The translations under genes and the position numbers were made by a program. The notes beneath the pieces are model-generated. The model made no database searches, had not been told where the DNA came from, and was given only the letters and a program-made list of their open reading frames with translations. Below, one piece after another: positions 24,864-35,000 of a stretch of DNA of 64,000 bases (position 1 is the first letter of the stretch; each line of letters opens with the position of its first letter). Source of the stretch: Rhizaria sp. SCN 62-66 (lineage: Eukaryota; Rhizaria, unplaced); assembly GCA_001724265.1 (NCBI GenBank), contig MEDY01000080.1, positions 1-64,000 on the forward strand, written 5' to 3'.

Positions 24864-25547
24864 ATGAGCAGCGACGAGAGCTCTGTTCTCCCCAGCCAGT
24901 CGGCGTCCAGCGACGTGATTGCGATCGAGCGCATGCTCCAGACGGCGGGCATCGACCGCTACGACCCGCACGTCGTTAGCCAGCTCCTCGAGCTCGCCTC
25001 GCGCATGACCCGCGAGCTCCTCGTCGACGCCGACGACCTCCGCGAGCACGCACACACAGCCGCGGGCGGCGCCGCCTCGGGTGCCGGCGTCGCGGTCGGC
25101 GCGGAGCGGCCCCCCGTTGACGTACGTGACGTACAGGCCGCGGACGCCATGCGCGCGTATGCCACGCCCGTCGCACCCACCATCACCCAGGTACGCGTCC
25201 ACAATACTTGCGTTAGACACCACAAACAACCTTCGTATTGCCTCTCCGAACCCCGAATCCACACATCAACTCGCTTCCTCACTCTTTGAAACCTCGTCTC
25301 TTCCTCTGCATTGCTGTCTCTTTCTGTCTGCCCCATATAGATGCGCGAGCAGGCGGCCGCGCGCCGCAACCAGCAGCCGCTGCCGCGTGTGCCGGCCCGG
25401 CCGGGTGTGATCCTGCCCGCGCGCGCCCTCACCTCGGGGCTGGCCCAGAACTACACCGTGACCGTGCCCACGCCCGCGGTCGTCGCCGCACCCGCTGCCG
25501 CAGCGGGTGCCGCGACGGTGGGCTCGGGCGTGAGCGCGGACTCGTGA
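24864..25547 (+). CDS. TAF9: Gene G: TFIID subunit TAF9 (histone fold)
   Basis: A subunit of TFIID (and SAGA in other eukaryotes) that pairs with TAF6 through a histone fold in the nucleus. Exons 24864-25190 and 25341-25547, with a 150-nt phase-0 intron (donor GTACGC, acceptor CATATAG). The protein is 177 residues and ends in TGA. The histone fold is clear: IERMLQTAGIDRYDPHVVSQ, then LLELASRMTRELLVDADDL, then the third helix around VDVRDVQAADAMRAYAT. After the fold comes the conserved TAF9 segment (AAARRNQQPLPRVP, then LTSGLAQNYTV), matching the ARQRNQ-PLP and L-APNY blocks of other TAF9s. A short Ala/Gly insertion lengthens the loop between helices 2 and 3. It is divergently arranged with gene F, 257 bp between the start codons, so they may share a promoter region. 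Confidence 0.93.
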
Positions 25548-26247
25548 GCTCTGTCTAGCTGGATGGATACAGGCGCACTCACTGTGATGAACAATGAGTG
25601 TGAGTGATATCTATCTTGATGTGAACTCATGCGACGACATATCAACGAGCTTTATCGTGTTTTACAGTGTTTTATAGTGTATTCTTTGTTTGTGATTTGT
25701 TTTTTTCAGTATATTGGTAATGTAGTTGATTTGTTTAATCTTGGCGCCGACACCGTCGTCTTGCATCGCATCGCAACACAGCACAGCACAGCACAGCACA
25801 GCACAGCACAGCACAGTACAGTAAGCTTACAGTAAAATGTAAATGTACCTGTCGCTGTGCAGTGCATGCGAGGCAGGCTCGGTCGCCACGGGGGCTACGT
25901 AGTATATAGTTTGAGTGTTCTTGGCACATGTAGTCACAATGGTCGTGCGGATATGCGCATGTGCGAGAAAGCGAGCAAAGCACGGCATGCCACTGCAACT
26001 GGTACAGCCAGCCAACGCGACAGTGATGATCAGGGCCGAGAGCGAACTGCAGAATACAGAACCGAATTTGAGCGATTTGTCTTCAAGCAAGAACATAGAG
26101 TGAGATTCAACTCACACATATCATCAGGTGCTGATTACGTATCATCAAGCGCACACTGTCACTTCGTTTACACGCGCTTGTCATAGACGCGTTGGCGTGA
26201 CACTGCATGTTGTCCGTCCATCCTCTGGTTAGTTTAGCTTACATGGC
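25548..26247. other. G-H convergent 3' region
   Basis: AT-richer spacer between convergent genes, containing the CACAG repeat. Short open frames here have no GC3 bias or recognisable domains. Confidence 0.5.
25777..25816. repeat. (CACAG)8 microsatellite
   Basis: Eight perfect tandem copies of the pentamer CACAG, followed by degenerate copies (TACAG). Non-coding and likely polymorphic. Confidence 0.95.
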
Positions 26248-26904
26248 TTAGTACATGAAGCCGGAGCGCTTGAGCGAGGCCTCGAGGAGCTCGGCGTGCT
26301 TCTTGCCGTCCTGCGCGTACGACGGCGACATCATGATGTCCTGCGTCGCACATGCCTTGAGAACCTGTTTCTTGCTCGACTCCTGTAGTTCGCCGCCCAG
26401 CAGCAGCTCGTCGAGGATGAAGTAGGCGCGATGGAAGTTGAAGATAAGATCGAGCTCACAGACGTTGCCGAAGTAGCGATCGAGGATCTCGACGAAGTGG
26501 TGGATCGTCTCGAGATGCAGCAGCTCGTTGTCGTCGTTGTCAACGAAGGCCACGAAGCACAGGGAGGCGTAGCGCTTGTAGACGAGCTTGCCGTCTTTCC
26601 ACTCAATGAAGTTGCACATCTTGCTGCGGCGCTTCAGAACCTTGCCGCACACTGAGATAAGCGCGGAACAAAGCAAACATGGAAAGTGACACACAGGGGG
26701 AGCGGGTAAAACAGTGAGCAATTGGGAAGACAAAAACAAGTCAACTGAAAGATGAAGCTTTGGTCGAGAGGATAGTTGTGGTAGAGAGAGAAAAAACGTA
26801 CCCTCGCGAGTGATGGCCTGCTGCGTCTTCTTGTCGTAGGGATGGTACCACTTCGAGAGGCGGACCTTACCCTGACGGCTGACGAGAAGCATGAAGCGAA
26901 TCAT
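26248..26904 (-). CDS. AP1S: Gene H: AP-1 clathrin adaptor sigma subunit
   Basis: Small subunit of the AP-1 adaptor at the trans-Golgi/endosome, which helps recognise dileucine cargo. Exons 26802-26904 and 26248-26651, with a 150-nt phase-1 intron (donor GTACGT, acceptor TCTCAG). The 168-residue protein ends in TAA; the usual length is about 158. It starts MIRFMLLVSRQGKVRLSKWY and continues with the longin-like sigma signature (FIEWKDGKLVYKRYASLCF, then VEILDRYFGNVCELDLIFNF, then FILDELLLGGELQESSKK). The GGELQ-SSKK stretch favours AP-1 over AP-2 sigma. The splice rebuilds EVCGKVLKRRSKMCNF at the expected place. Just upstream of the ATG is an acceptor-like CGCTCAG, so a 5'UTR intron is possible. 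Confidence 0.95.
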   Translation of the reverse strand: MIRFMLLVSRQGKVRLSKWYHPYDKKTQQAITREGTFFLSLPQLSSRPKLHLSVDLFLSSQLLTVLPAPPVCHFPCLLCSALISVCGKVLKRRSKMCNFIEWKDGKLVYKRYASLCFVAFVDNDDNELLHLETIHHFVEILDRYFGNVCELDLIFNFHRAYFILDELLLGGELQESSKKQVLKACATQDIMMSPSYAQDGKKHAELLEASLKRSGFMY

Positions 26905-27691
26905 GTTTGCCGACCTGAGCGAGAGTTGTGGGTGAAATAACGAAGAGGGAGGAGGGAAAGTGGTATAGTGGATGAGGAAGAACGTCAACAGACAAGTACA
27001 CAGTATGTGAATGTAGAATTGATACTAATTCTTCGAATTTTCCGTGTGCCATTTCTAAAGCACACATTGGAAGAGCTGTATCTGTGCCACACGAGATTCA
27101 GGCGACGAGGCAGCAATGGGGACTGTTGAGCAGAAACGACGAGCCGATGCAAGATGTAGATACCACTGACTAGGATTGTAATAAAGTGGATAGAGGCATG
27201 CGCATGCCAATTGCCCCGAGAACAAACCAGTCCATAAAGTGATGATGGCAAGTTCTCAAATATCCATGTCTTTTACCTCTGAGTCACCTTGCCCGAGTGA
27301 CCGTGAGTCGCCCTTTGCTGTGGGAGACATCTGTGGCTGAGGATGTTCCCCAGTTGATATCTCGAAATCACATCATTCAATCGGATTGCAGCTGGCATTC
27401 CCAGATTTTCCTAAATGTTGTTCGCGTTTTTTGTTAATAATACTTTCACTGGTAATTGTGATCCTTCCGAAATCTTGATTGCAAGCCCTCAGTTCGCCGT
27501 CGTTTTCCATCGTTCGATCTTGCATCTGATGATGCCCAGCACTATCGTGTCAAGCCATACGGCTTAATTAGCTTACTTATGTTATTTACTACACGTGTTT
27601 CTACGTTCCTTTGCCACAGAACTGCTAAATCACTTCAAGAGCTCCGTCAACCGCCCGACATCTCGTCAGCTCCTTGTTGCAGCGCCCCCCC
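26905..27691. other. H-I divergent intergenic region
   Basis: About 790 bp upstream of both H (-) and I (+), so promoters are expected. I see no clear TATA box, RNA gene or repeat. The short run of Cs before the ATG of I is probably leader. Confidence 0.4.
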
Positions 27692-30600
27692 ATGCCCCCC
27701 CGCCGCGGCCCCTCGCAGGCCTCCGCCGCGGCCTCTGAGGACCGCGCCCCCGCGCCGGCCCCCGCAGCCGCGTCACCAGCGCCAGTGTTTGCGCCCGTAG
27801 ACGCGATCGCGCAGTACGAGCGCGTGGGCATCCTGGGCGCGCGCGCGGCGGGCCACGCCTGGGCGCCCTCGCTGCTAATCGGCGGCGTCGTCCTGGGCCT
27901 CTACGTCTACACCGCCTTCCCCTCGCTCTCCGGCGGCGACTCGGGCGAGCTCATCAACACGACCTGCCAGCTCGCCGTTGCGCACCCGCCCGGGTACCCG
28001 ACCTACACGCTGCTGGGGTGGCTCGCGCACCGGCTCATCCCCAACGCCGTCGCCGCCGACCCCGCGCGCCGCATGAACCTGCTCTGCTGCCTCGAGGGCG
28101 CGTTGGCGGCCGTGTTCATCCACCTCGCCGCCACGCGCCTGTCGGTTACGCGTTCGCCGCTTGTCGCCGCCGTCGCCGCGCTGGGCTTCGCCTTCTCGCC
28201 CACCGTCTGGCTGTACTCGATCCAGGGCGAGGTCTTCGCGCTCAACAACATGCTCTGCGCACTGATGCTCTTTCTTACCGTGCGCTTCTTCCATCACGAG
28301 CAGGTCCTCCTCGAGGCGCGCGCGCGCGACGCACTCAATCCCGCCGCCGCCGCTGCCGCTGCGGCGAACGCTGCGCCCGCGCTCAAGAGCGCCGCCACCG
28401 CTGTAGCGGTGTCATCGTCTAAAGCAAGCGCGGGCGCAGGCTTGGCGCTGCCGCCGTCGCCAGTGATGTCGATCCACGACCTGCTGTCCAATCCGGGCTC
28501 TTTCGACGGCCCCGGTGGCGCCGCGAGCGCGGGCATCGGCGACAGCTCCGTCAACGGCTTAGCGGGCGCGGATCTGACCTCCGCCGCTGCGCTGCTCTCG
28601 GCGCCGCAACGGCTGTACTCGTCTTCGTCCTCCGCGGCGCGCGCGCTGTGCGGCACGGCCGTGCTGGGCGCCTTTGTCTGCGGGCTAGCCATGAGCAACC
28701 AGCACACGACCGTGTTCTACGTCATGGTCACGGTGCTCGCCGTCACCGCGACGCTCTTCGCGCGCGGCGTGCTTACGGTCAGGCTTACTGTCGCGCTCTC
28801 GGTTGCGCTGCTGCTGGGCATGCTGCCGTACATCTACATGCCGTTGGCGGCTGCCGCGAAGCCCTTCGACTCGTGGGGCGACCAGCGCACGCTGGCGGGC
28901 TTCGCGACGCACTTCTTCCGTCGCGAGTACGGCACCTTTCAGCTGGCCTCGGGCGACCACGAGGACCCCGGCATGGTGACGCGCCTGGGCGTCTACGTTG
29001 CCAGCATCATGCGCGAGTCTCTCTACGCCGGGCCTCCGCTCGCGCTTGCCGGGTTGGCCTTTACGCTCGGAGCGCGCTCGACGCCACGGCACCGCGCCGC
29101 GTGGCGCGCTACGGCCACAGGACTCGCCGGGTACGCGCTCTACGTCGCCGTGTTCCATCGCCTCGCCAACCTCGAGGTGTCCCCGCTGCTCGTCGGCGTG
29201 CAGGCGCGCTTCTGGATGCAGGCCAACATGTACGTCTTCCTCTGGGCCGCGCTCGGCCTCGAGGCGCTCATCTTGCTCGCCGTCGCTGCCACAGAGCCCG
29301 CGCTGACGGCGCCGCTCACGGCCGCGCTCGCCGCGCCGGGCGCCGCTGCGGCTGCGGCGGCCGCGGGCGTGCCCGCTGCAGCGCGCGCGCTGCTGCGGCT
29401 GCCTGCTGTGGGGCCTCCGCTGGCGGCGCGGCTGCTGCTTGCCGTGAGCGCCGACCCGGGCACTGAGTTCTACCCCACGTTGCTGGCGCTGAGGGCCCGC
29501 GGACTCGTCTCGCTCACCGGGCTCGACTCGCAGGGCGCGCTGGCGGGGCCGCCTGCGATTACGGTGGCGGGCAGCGCGCGCGCGCGCAAGGTGAGGATCG
29601 ACGCGGATGACGACGACGCTCACAATGGCAACGACGACGACGGTGACAACGACGGCGCGCGGTCCATGGCCGTGGCGTCGCCTCTCAGCGCCGCTGCCGC
29701 GTTGACCGCATCCGCTGCCACGATTCGCAACCGCGGGAGCAACAATAACAACAACAATAACAACAACAACAACAACAACAACTTAAGCCGCAGCGGTAAC
29801 AACAGCAAGAACAGCAACAACTACAGCGGCGGCAGTAACGGTAAGCTCGGCGACGCGCGCAGTGCGCTGGTCGGCGCAATGCTGCGCTCCGGCAGCGCCC
29901 TGCGCGCGCTGCCCGCTCTGCGCGGGTTGCTTGTGCTGACGTCGGTGTTGCTGTGCGTGGCGCAGGGCTGGGCGTGGTTTGAGCGCTCCGACCAGCACGA
30001 CACCAACGTACTTAACTCGGTCGGCAAGATCGTGCTGGCGTCTTTCCCCAGCGAGGCTGTGGTGCTGCTCAACGGCGACCTCAACAATAACATGCTCAAG
30101 TACCGCCAGACGTGTCTCGGCGAGCGCACGGACATCGACCTCATCTCGCTGCAGCTCATGTCGTGGGAGTGGTTCGTCGAGATGCAGCAGCACCATTACC
30201 CGCGCACGCGCTTCCCGGGCCACCGGTACCACCCATACGTCGCCGGCGCATTCTCCATGGAGCAGTTCCTCGACGCCAACCGCGGCCGCGAGGTCTTTGT
30301 CTGTGGCTCATGGAAGGACGGCGACCGCTCGCAACTGGCGCGCTACGCCACGCTGCCCTTCGGGCTCTGCAACCGCGTCTTTCCGGTCCCCCAGCTGCCG
30401 CGCGGCAAGGCGCTGGCCAAGTTCCTCCAGCAATCGCTGCTGGCGTTGCCGAAGCTTGCCGAGCTGGAGGCCTACGACGCCGACAAATACAACGAGGAGA
30501 CGTGGGAGCACGTAGCCTTCAAGGACCTGGTGCAGCGCCTCGCGTTCGTGACGTCGCTGACGTCGTTTGAGGCCAACAAGGCGATGGAGGAGCCCGCGCT

Positions 30601-31111
30601 GTTGCTGCTCGCGCGCGCGGCCGTGGACGAGTCGTTCCGCCCGCAGCAGCTCGCGCTCATGACGCGCTTCGCCGCGCTGGGCGCGGAGGACTTCCGCGCG
30701 GGTGGGATCGTGCAGGGCCAGTTCTCGGACCGGCTGCAGAAGCAGTTCCGCGCCAAGCACCCCTCGGCGGGCGCGCTCGACGCGCGGACCGAACGCGGCA
30801 TGCTCGAGGCCGAGAGGCGCATGTTTTACCTCTGGGACATTGCCGTGCAGCTGGGGTTGCGTGAGCTGGAGCCTTTCGTCACGCGCCGCTTCAACCCCTA
30901 CGCGAGCCGCGCGCTGCCGGCGGAGCTGGTGGCGGAGCTCGACGTGCTGGCCGAGATGCCGCGCGCGCCCGCGCTGCTGGTGCCGACGCATTCCAGCACG
31001 GGCGGACCAGCTGGGCCTCGCGCCGCGCGCCCGCTGGCGCTGAACCCGTTTGACCCTGCGTACGAGGACGAGCTCAAGCTCGCCAGGAACACGCGCTGGG
31101 ACGCCAACTGA
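27692..31111 (+). CDS. TMEM260: Gene I: TMEM260-like (DUF2723) multi-pass protein, putative O-mannosyltransferase
   Basis: A single exon from ATG at 27692 (MPPRRGPSQ) to TGA: 1139 residues. The DUF2723 core is plain near residues 60-200: a first TM, then FPSLSGGDSGELINTTCQLA with Asp83, then VAHPPGYPTYTLLGWLAHRL. Several more TM helices follow, including LCGTAVLGAFVCGLAMSNQH, MVTVLAVTATLFA and VALLLGMLPYIYMPLAA. Human TMEM260 is reported to O-mannosylate IPT domains of plexins and MET-type receptors in the ER; that this protein does the same is inference. The C-terminal part (about 750-1139) looks like a soluble lumenal domain, as in the family. Low-complexity inserts, including an Asp-rich loop and 14 consecutive Asn, lie between TM segments and probably loop out. 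The ATG was chosen because it precedes the family alignment and is the first in frame. Confidence 0.88.
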   Translation: MPPRRGPSQASAAASEDRAPAPAPAAASPAPVFAPVDAIAQYERVGILGARAAGHAWAPSLLIGGVVLGLYVYTAFPSLSGGDSGELINTTCQLAVAHPPGYPTYTLLGWLAHRLIPNAVAADPARRMNLLCCLEGALAAVFIHLAATRLSVTRSPLVAAVAALGFAFSPTVWLYSIQGEVFALNNMLCALMLFLTVRFFHHEQVLLEARARDALNPAAAAAAAANAAPALKSAATAVAVSSSKASAGAGLALPPSPVMSIHDLLSNPGSFDGPGGAASAGIGDSSVNGLAGADLTSAAALLSAPQRLYSSSSSAARALCGTAVLGAFVCGLAMSNQHTTVFYVMVTVLAVTATLFARGVLTVRLTVALSVALLLGMLPYIYMPLAAAAKPFDSWGDQRTLAGFATHFFRREYGTFQLASGDHEDPGMVTRLGVYVASIMRESLYAGPPLALAGLAFTLGARSTPRHRAAWRATATGLAGYALYVAVFHRLANLEVSPLLVGVQARFWMQANMYVFLWAALGLEALILLAVAATEPALTAPLTAALAAPGAAAAAAAAGVPAAARALLRLPAVGPPLAARLLLAVSADPGTEFYPTLLALRARGLVSLTGLDSQGALAGPPAITVAGSARARKVRIDADDDDAHNGNDDDGDNDGARSMAVASPLSAAAALTASAATIRNRGSNNNNNNNNNNNNNNLSRSGNNSKNSNNYSGGSNGKLGDARSALVGAMLRSGSALRALPALRGLLVLTSVLLCVAQGWAWFERSDQHDTNVLNSVGKIVLASFPSEAVVLLNGDLNNNMLKYRQTCLGERTDIDLISLQLMSWEWFVEMQQHHYPRTRFPGHRYHPYVAGAFSMEQFLDANRGREVFVCGSWKDGDRSQLARYATLPFGLCNRVFPVPQLPRGKALAKFLQQSLLALPKLAELEAYDADKYNEETWEHVAFKDLVQRLAFVTSLTSFEANKAMEEPALLLLARAAVDESFRPQQLALMTRFAALGAEDFRAGGIVQGQFSDRLQKQFRAKHPSAGALDARTERGMLEAERRMFYLWDIAVQLGLRELEPFVTRRFNPYASRALPAELVAELDVLAEMPRAPALLVPTHSSTGGPAGPRAARPLALNPFDPAYEDELKLARNTRWDAN
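29741..29782 (+). repeat. AAC/AAT tract coding 14 Asn in gene I
   Basis: Fourteen consecutive Asn codons, mostly AAC, in a predicted loop of gene I. It is AT-rich against its GC-rich surroundings. Confidence 0.95.
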
Positions 31112-32091
31112 GTGAAGATCAGCAAGACGCAGTCGCGTGTTTTCACGACGTTCACTTTATTGATTAGGATTTAGTAAGTTTGATTTAGGACATTTTTCTC
31201 TATTATATGTACAAATGTACATATATATGTAAAAGCTACCTATCATGTCTGTATGCTTATTTATGTTGTTGTCTCATACTTTTCGCGACCTCGCATAGTA
31301 GCAATATCTTCTTGTATTATTACAAGGCTGTGGAGGCATCAGATGCTTCGATATTAGACTGTTACTGCAACACAGGGTCGAATTGAACTTTCTGTGTCTC
31401 TATGCACAATCCCTTGTTGTATATCATCTCCCCTTATCTTACTGGTGTTGTTTGTTTCTGTTTGACTTCCACAGAAGAATACAATTTCTGTCTTGTTGAG
31501 CATGAAAGTTACATGCAATATAGGAGCTGCACCGGACGATATGATAGGTATACGAGATTGTGTTTTTACGCATATTATTGAAGAGAAAATTGCGTGTTAA
31601 TTATGTTCTTGAGCTTGAAAAGTGGTTTGTGGTGAACTAGCCAGGTGACCGTTAGCAGGGACAGGCTCCTAGTAGGAGACCCGAGCCGAAGCGTGAACAG
31701 GAGGTGGGTTCATTTTATGGGTAGTTTCGATGCCCACACAACTCTTGATTGGAAGTGTTGAGCGGATATATGTGTGTTTTGGTGGTAAATTATTTTAAGC
31801 GCGCGTTTCTTTGACCCGTGACGACGCACTTATCTATCTTTTTGACGTGATGTTCCCTGTCTCATTTCCCCCTGTTGCCCTCCCCTGTTCTCGGGATGTA
31901 CAGAAGACTCTGCCTTTTCCCTCAGTGTGTCCCTGGACATCACTCCGACACAAAGCCTCGGTTTGTATCCTACAGGGACTTGGCACATGCCTTTCGCAGT
32001 CCTAAGCGACTCACAGAAGACGCCTTGCGCGTCCTCCGTGGTGAGGCCACCGCTCCTCGAACTGACTAACCTCGGCGAGTGTCCCACCGCC
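31112..32091. other. I-J intergenic region and putative promoter of gene J
   Basis: AT-rich except for a GC-richer patch at about 31640-31750 that folds into short hairpins: CTCCT-AGT-AGGAG, and GGGTA paired with TGCCC around a 7-nt loop. It may be a small structured RNA or leader element but fits no class I know. An upstream ATG at 31987 is in frame with J. Confidence 0.35.
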
Positions 32092-35000
32092 ATGCTTGGC
32101 TCTCCGCAATGTTTGCGCCAAAAGACGTGGTATGCTCTGACTGCGTGGCTCTTCTGCGTTGTTGTCTTTAGCATGTTTGCTGGGCTGGCTGATGCTCTTC
32201 CTGTTACGAGTACGTCCTTCCCATCATGAAACCCGGCCGGTGTGTTGCAACAGTTTTGATTGACTGAACCTCACACGTTGACTGACCTGACATCCCTGCT
32301 TATTGTGAGACTATTTTTCGTTCTGCGTGTTTTGCCTCCCATCCTATCTCCAGCCAATGGCAATGCCGTCCTCAGCCGAAACGCGAACTCGCCGTCAACT
32401 AAGTTTGGCATTGGCACGAAGACTTGTAGCCTTAGCGTTGACTCCAGCGTTGCCTTAGCCCCTGCTTCACTGCATATCGATTTCACCGGCTTTGACGGTG
32501 CTGCCTTCCTAACACGCGAGTCTGACCCTGAACTCTGGATTGAGGAGCTCCCTCTTAACGGGGAGGGCAGCTCGGCGTCATCGCTCTTCACCGGCCCGAT
32601 TCGGACATCAACGACCAGTGACCCAAATTTCACAGAAGCATGTACTGGCATGATTGGCGACATCTCTGTTTCGTTTACCGTATTGCTGGACATCTCCGCT
32701 CGCAAGCTCATTCTGCGGCCGCCGACAGCTGGTGTGGGTGGCTTTCTGTCGGTGCTCAACGAAGCTATTGCGGCTAATGGCGACCGCAACGATAATAACA
32801 TCGGTCTCAACCTCGTGTGCTCGGGCTTCGCCGTGCCGGCGGAGGTTCTTGGGACCCACCGTCAGCTGAAAGTGTCGCTTAAAACAACAACCTCTGGGGT
32901 GCAGATGGCCAACCCCCACTGCGTGTTTCTGGCGCCGCCGAAGCCGGAGCTTCTCGGTTCACTTGTGGCGACGATCGACGTGCCTGAGATTGCCACGGGC
33001 ATCTACAGCACCGCGCTTACGCTCGTCTTTGCCGTGCGCAACATGGCTGTGGACGAAGCCACGTGGGTGAGGTTTACGCATGCCGAGCAATTTACCATCG
33101 ACGATATGACCGTTACGCTTGGCTCGTGCAAGCTCACGCAAGGGAGCGTCGAGTACTTAAACATTTTCGAGGCCGGAATTACGAGCCCAACATTCTTGAT
33201 TCCCGCGCTTGGCTTTGCTGATAACACGCCCATCACTCTCATGTGCCCCCTGAAAGGCTCGTACACGATGTATAACTACGGCGGCGCATACAAGAGCCTC
33301 ACCGTTCAGCTGATGCGGACGTCTCCGACCAGCTCGACGTGGACCGAAGCACTCTCCTTGACCGTACAGCCGGAGTTTGCGCCCATCACGCTCGCGCACC
33401 GCTCGTCACACTGCATTTACAGGCTTGGAATGGGTGTTGCGTGCACGCTTCTCGGCCGGCTCACAGGACCGAGTGGTGTCTCCGGGCACCCCAACGACTG
33501 GGCTGTTGTCAAGGCCAAGGTCGAGATCTCGGACGCGAATCTCGATTCTGTAACCTTGACGGCGAAGTGTGTCTTGGCGTTTGTTGACCACACTGCACAA
33601 ACGTACAACAGTATGTCGCTTAATACTGTGACATTCAGTGGGACCTCCTTGATTGCTGAGGGCCAAGCCACCAACGAAGTGCTCGCGGCTGTTCAGTCCA
33701 ACGCACACATCGCGCTTACATGCTATGATATTGCGACCCTTGCAGACAACCTGGTAGCGCCGCAAATGTCGGTCACTCTTGGCTTTGCAAGTGCCGCCTT
33801 TGAGAGGCAGGTGACTGTCAGCCAGCCGTTATCAGTCACCATGACCACCACCCCCAGTACGGACGCCGCGGCAGGCACCATTGGTGGCATTGGCTTTATC
33901 AATATCATTCCGATTGAGGACGTGAATTTCGGTGCTCTCATTCCTCATCCGATCGCTGATGGCACGGCGACCGTCTATGATATTAAACTCACAAACACGT
34001 ATTACATCTATAGCGGTGGACCGGCTTTGTCCGCTGATTGCTCGGTGCACCACCCTGATGATACAACGACTACCGCTACAGTGACTGCTCCCACGTTAGG
34101 GGCGCCCAACCTTCTCATCAAGGTGGCCGGCAACCCGGCGCAAAGCGATGGATTTGCGTATCTTAAGTGCAAGTTTGATATGTTGCCTTTCACTCCACTC
34201 GCATGGGTCGCCGCTTCGCGCAACATCACTGATCCGGCTCACTTCCTTGCCGCGGACGCTGCAGACAACGACAGTGTTGGTCACTACACCGAGGTCATCA
34301 CCGACGGCTTTGTCTCAGCGGGCACGCTCAGCGCGACGATCTGGGACGAACCGAGCGGCCACAGCCGCTACATTCACTTGGTGGTGTCGTCGTCGGTGAA
34401 CCTCTTTGCAGGCGTGACCAAGCTGACCATCAGGCTTAACTACCCGGCCTACGTACCGTCGTCGACGGAGACGATTGACACATCGGACCCTCCCAAGATC
34501 TATTGCCTCGACGCTGACGCGGGAGTTAACGTCCTTCTGTCGCCACTGACGGCCGAGTTTCTTGCCGGGAACTATCTGTACAACATGATGTATCAATTAA
34601 GCTAGGATATTGTTTGTAAGACGTTGTGGCTGCGTGTTGCTGCGAATGCCGAGATGATTGCTTACGACAACAAAATGCATTTTGCCACCTCGCATCTCTC
34701 ACTTTCTGCGCACAATTGGACCGTCGCCGAGGTTGTGTCGTACAATGCCTACAAGCAGCGGCACCCTATCTTATTTGAGAACATCGGCCAGGGTGATATG
34801 ATGGCGCTTCAGTTTCCAGGCACCCCTAACAAGGCCATTTTTTCGTTGACATCTTTTGCCCCGTCCTCTGACTCGGCAATGTCGATCCAGATGCAGGTGC
34901 CTTCACAGATCTCGATCATCGAGTGTACGTTTCTCTATACTTATTACAGCGCTACGACGCAGCTAGACGTGCCTGATGAGATTGTGTTCACGGCCACGTC

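Noticed and set aside
31690-31740. tRNA-like T-arm with TTTCGAT loop
   Set aside because: The loop register is wrong for a T-arm and there is no cloverleaf around it.
2926-34605. Programmed stop readthrough instead of code change
   Set aside because: The base after TAG varies (G, T, C, G) and there is no common readthrough motif such as CUA or CARYYA. TAG is also never used as the sole terminator. Not fully excluded.
34571-34605. A 28-nt GTAC...TAG intron removing the gene J TAG
   Set aside because: It would shift the frame into a nearby TGA and is far shorter than the 114-383 nt introns seen here.
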